This document shows positions 4,266-6,277 of a stretch of DNA of 6,277 nucleotides, one piece after another; position 1 is the first letter of the stretch; the number at the start of each line of letters is the position of its first letter. The notes under the pieces are model-generated. The model saw nothing but the letters and a program-made list of their open reading frames with translations, was not told the DNA's origin and ran no database searches. Where the stretch lies: contig CAIYWM010000333.1 in NCBI GenBank assembly GCA_903929895.1, forward strand, positions 1 to 6,277, written 5' to 3'. The stretch comes from an uncultured Alphaproteobacteria bacterium. Its GTDB lineage: Bacteria; Pseudomonadota; Alphaproteobacteria; Reyranellales; Reyranellaceae. The translations under genes were made by a program, and so were the position numbers.

Positions 4266-6277
4266 CACCCGGCCTGTCAGTGGCGTTTTCCTTCGTCTCC
4301 GGCGAAGGGTCGGCGTGCAGCGAGAAGTTCACCTTGTCGAGGCCACGCAGCCTGATTTCGGGCACGGCGGCGGGATTGATGATCTTCTGCTCGATCAGCT
4401 TGGCCAGAAGCGCGCGGTTGAGGTCGTTGGTCACGATCAGCCGGTCCTCGAGCCGGGCGACGAACACGAACAGTTCGAACTCGAGGCCGTCGGACCCGAC
4501 CTTCACGAAGCGCACGATCGGGGCCGGAACACGCAGCACGCGCGCATGCGCCAGCGCCGCCTCGCGCAGGATTGTCTCCATGACGTCGACGTCGGAGGCG
4601 ACCGGCACGGTCAGCTTGATCTCGATGCGGCTCGACGTGTCGGAATAGGTGCGGTTCACGACCGGATTCTGCAGGAACAGGCTGTTGGGTACGATGACGT
4701 GCGTGCGCTGGAAGGTTTCGATTTCCGTCGCCCGGATGTTGATGCGGCGCACGAAGCCTTCGTGGCCATTCACCGTCACCCAGTCGCCCGCCTTGATCGG
4801 CCGCTCGACCAGCAGGATGACGCCGGAAATCACGTTGTTGGCGATGTTCTGGAGTCCGAGGCCGATGCCGACCGACAGCGCGCCCAGGACGATGGCGAGG
4901 TTGGTGAAATCGACGCCCAGGGCGGCGATGCCCACCAGGATGGCGATCATCACGCCGGCATAGTTGAGGCCGGCGTCGATCGACTGGCGCAGCGGCAACG
5001 GCGCCTCGACGGTCGGCAGCACGCGGTCTCGCACCACGCTGCGCACGAGACGCGCCAGCAGCATGCACACGAAGAAGGCCACGATCGCCATGCCGACATT
5101 GCCGAGCGAGATCGTGACGCCGCCCACCTTCACGCCCCGCACGAGCTGGCCCAGCCCGTCGATCATCGCATCGGTGTCGACGTTCCAGGCCGCCGGAATG
5201 GCGATCGCCAGCAGCAGGACCAGGGCGGCGTCGAACAGCAGCAGCACCAGGTACTGGCCGCGCAGCGTGCTGTCCGCAGGCAGCCCGAACGCACGGCGCA
5301 CGAGGGTGCCGGAGGGTGAGCCCGGAGCGGCCACGGCGTCCAGGAGATCGTCCGCCAGCTTGTGAAGCAGGAAGGCGATCGCGATCAACAGGCAGGTCGT
5401 CGAAATCGCGGTATGCAGGTGCGCGCCCAGGGTCGCATAGCCGATCAGCGAACAGACGATCGACGACAGGACGGCGATGACCAGCAGCAGGCGCGTGACC
5501 GCCCACCAGGTCCCGCCGATCATCGGCGGCAGTTCGGAGCCCTCGGGGCGGTCGGCGTGCCAGGCGCGGTTCGACAGGGTCGGCAGGCTGAGCATGGCCA
5601 CGACGCCCGTCAGCACGACGGCGCCGACCGAGGCGACCGCATCGCGGCCCTCGCCGCGGCTGAGCGCGAGGTAGATGAATTCGAGCGGCAGGCTGACCGA
5701 GTAAAGCCGCCGGAGGGCCCGGGACAGGTAGAGGGCGCTGTCGTCGCTGAACGGCAGGGCGCGCCATTCGGGGCGTGCCGGCGACAGGGCAGCGGCGGTC
5801 ATGCCGAACACCAGCAGGAGCAGGATGAGGCGCCCCACGGCTTCGGGGATCAGCACGTCGATCGGCGCCGGCGGATTGCCCGCGAGCAGGAGCTTGCCGA
5901 TCAGCCACACCGCCAGGATGGGGACGAGCACGAGGCCGAGCCCGTCGATGGCGCTGATGATGGTCTGGTCGCGCCGCGCGTCGATGTGCGTGCCGCCCCG
6001 GCCGAAGCGGCGGCGCAGCGCGCGCCCGACCCACCACAGCATGATCGTGAGCGCGGCCCACAGGCCGAGCGGCACCAGCTCGGGGCTGCCGGACCTCAGG
6101 GTGAGGAAGCCTTCCTGGCTCCAGCTTCCCATGGCATCGGTCAATGTCTTCACCGATGCCATGAACTGCGGCCCGATCTTGCGCCACACGCCGGGCGAGA
6201 GCGGAGACGGGTCGCGGCGGAGCAGGGTCCGCAGCACCAGCTCGCTGCGCAGCTTGGTCAGGCGCTCCAGCAGCTGG
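4246..6277 (-). CDS. Large MscS-family mechanosensitive ion channel, 5' end outside the window
   Basis: The frame runs from the right edge to TAG 4246-4248. The first GTG in frame (6237) is unlikely to be the start: 13 more codons upstream stay open to the edge and read like a coiled-coil or helical segment (QLLERLTKLRSEL). About 676 codons are visible. Counting from that GTG, about ten hydrophobic segments are seen (near 53-70, 98-119, 135-151, 203-219, 245-267, 277-292, 328-350, 380-400, 425-443 and 445-478). The MscS pore helix and beta domain are clear: LGALSVGIGLGLQNIANNVISG at 451-472, then VERPIKAGDWVTVNGHEGFVRRINIRATEIETFQRTHVIVPNSLF at 478-521, and the alpha-beta domain to about 634. 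The protein is the long, multi-pass MscK- or DUF3772-like kind in the inner membrane, releasing solutes under osmotic downshock. The C-terminal 25 residues are polar and variable. Confidence 0.92.
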   Translation of the reverse strand, partial: QLLERLTKLRSELVLRTLLRRDPSPLSPGVWRKIGPQFMASVKTLTDAMGSWSQEGFLTLRSGSPELVPLGLWAALTIMLWWVGRALRRRFGRGGTHIDARRDQTIISAIDGLGLVLVPILAVWLIGKLLLAGNPPAPIDVLIPEAVGRLILLLLVFGMTAAALSPARPEWRALPFSDDSALYLSRALRRLYSVSLPLEFIYLALSRGEGRDAVASVGAVVLTGVVAMLSLPTLSNRAWHADRPEGSELPPMIGGTWWAVTRLLLVIAVLSSIVCSLIGYATLGAHLHTAISTTCLLIAIAFLLHKLADDLLDAVAAPGSPSGTLVRRAFGLPADSTLRGQYLVLLLFDAALVLLLAIAIPAAWNVDTDAMIDGLGQLVRGVKVGGVTISLGNVGMAIVAFFVCMLLARLVRSVVRDRVLPTVEAPLPLRQSIDAGLNYAGVMIAILVGIAALGVDFTNLAIVLGALSVGIGLGLQNIANNVISGVILLVERPIKAGDWVTVNGHEGFVRRINIRATEIETFQRTHVIVPNSLFLQNPVVNRTYSDTSSRIEIKLTVPVASDVDVMETILREAALAHARVLRVPAPIVRFVKVGSDGLEFELFVFVARLEDRLIVTNDLNRALLAKLIEQKIINPAAVPEIRLRGLDKVNFSLHADPSPETKENATDRPGDGPAAS

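Noticed and set aside
3366..5319. Plus-strand open frames of 329 and 334 residues opposite the hydrolase and channel genes
   Set aside because: Both are His/Asp/Gln/Arg-rich antisense shadows. The opposite strand carries intact catalytic and MscS motifs.
1..6277. CRISPR array, tRNA, rRNA or insertion sequence
   Set aside because: No regularly spaced direct repeats, no cloverleaf, no rRNA-like segment and no transposase motif were seen. The only repeat noticed is the single inverted pair at 3085-3172.

Overview
This is a GC-rich, densely coded bacterial segment. Codon use strongly favours G or C at third positions, and the gene types suggest a proteobacterium, most likely an alphaproteobacterium. 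That placement is an inference; no rRNA or other marker is present. The main result is a selenoprotein gene that a standard gene caller would break. At 2834-2836 an in-frame TGA is followed directly by Gly-Ser-Cys, forming the Sec-Gly-Ser-Cys (UGSC) motif, and the same frame stays open for 79 more codons to TAG at 3074-3076. A hairpin with the layout of a bacterial SECIS element starts at this TGA. If the reading is right, the host must carry selenocysteine machinery (selA, selB, selC, selD) elsewhere; none of it lies in this window.

Left part, plus strand (1-3076): a compact gene string that looks like one operon. It holds the 3' end of an unidentified gene (to 111), an alpha/beta-hydrolase of the homoserine O-acetyltransferase (MetX)-like class (122-1090), a two-part protein with an N-terminal thioredoxin-like CHTC domain and a large C-terminal domain of unknown function (1083-2525), and the UGSC selenoprotein (2540-3076). 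Gaps are 10 bp, an 8-bp overlap and 14 bp, so co-transcription and translational coupling are likely. The thioredoxin domain is a plausible redox partner for the Sec/Cys centre. The hydrolase may make or break an acyl or ester substrate in the same pathway. The substrate is unknown.

Middle (3077-3206): a 130-bp gap between convergent genes. It is mostly filled by an imperfect palindrome whose arms resemble the widespread intergenic repeat that yields spurious 'SEAKDLS'/'HPERSEGS' peptides. It may also end transcription in both directions.

Right part, minus strand (3207-6277): a large multi-pass MscS-family mechanosensitive channel that runs off the right edge, so its true start is not in the window, followed by an overlapping membrane-anchored alpha/beta-hydrolase with an intact Ser-Asp-His triad. 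These two form a separate, convergent transcription unit with no evident link to the selenoprotein operon.
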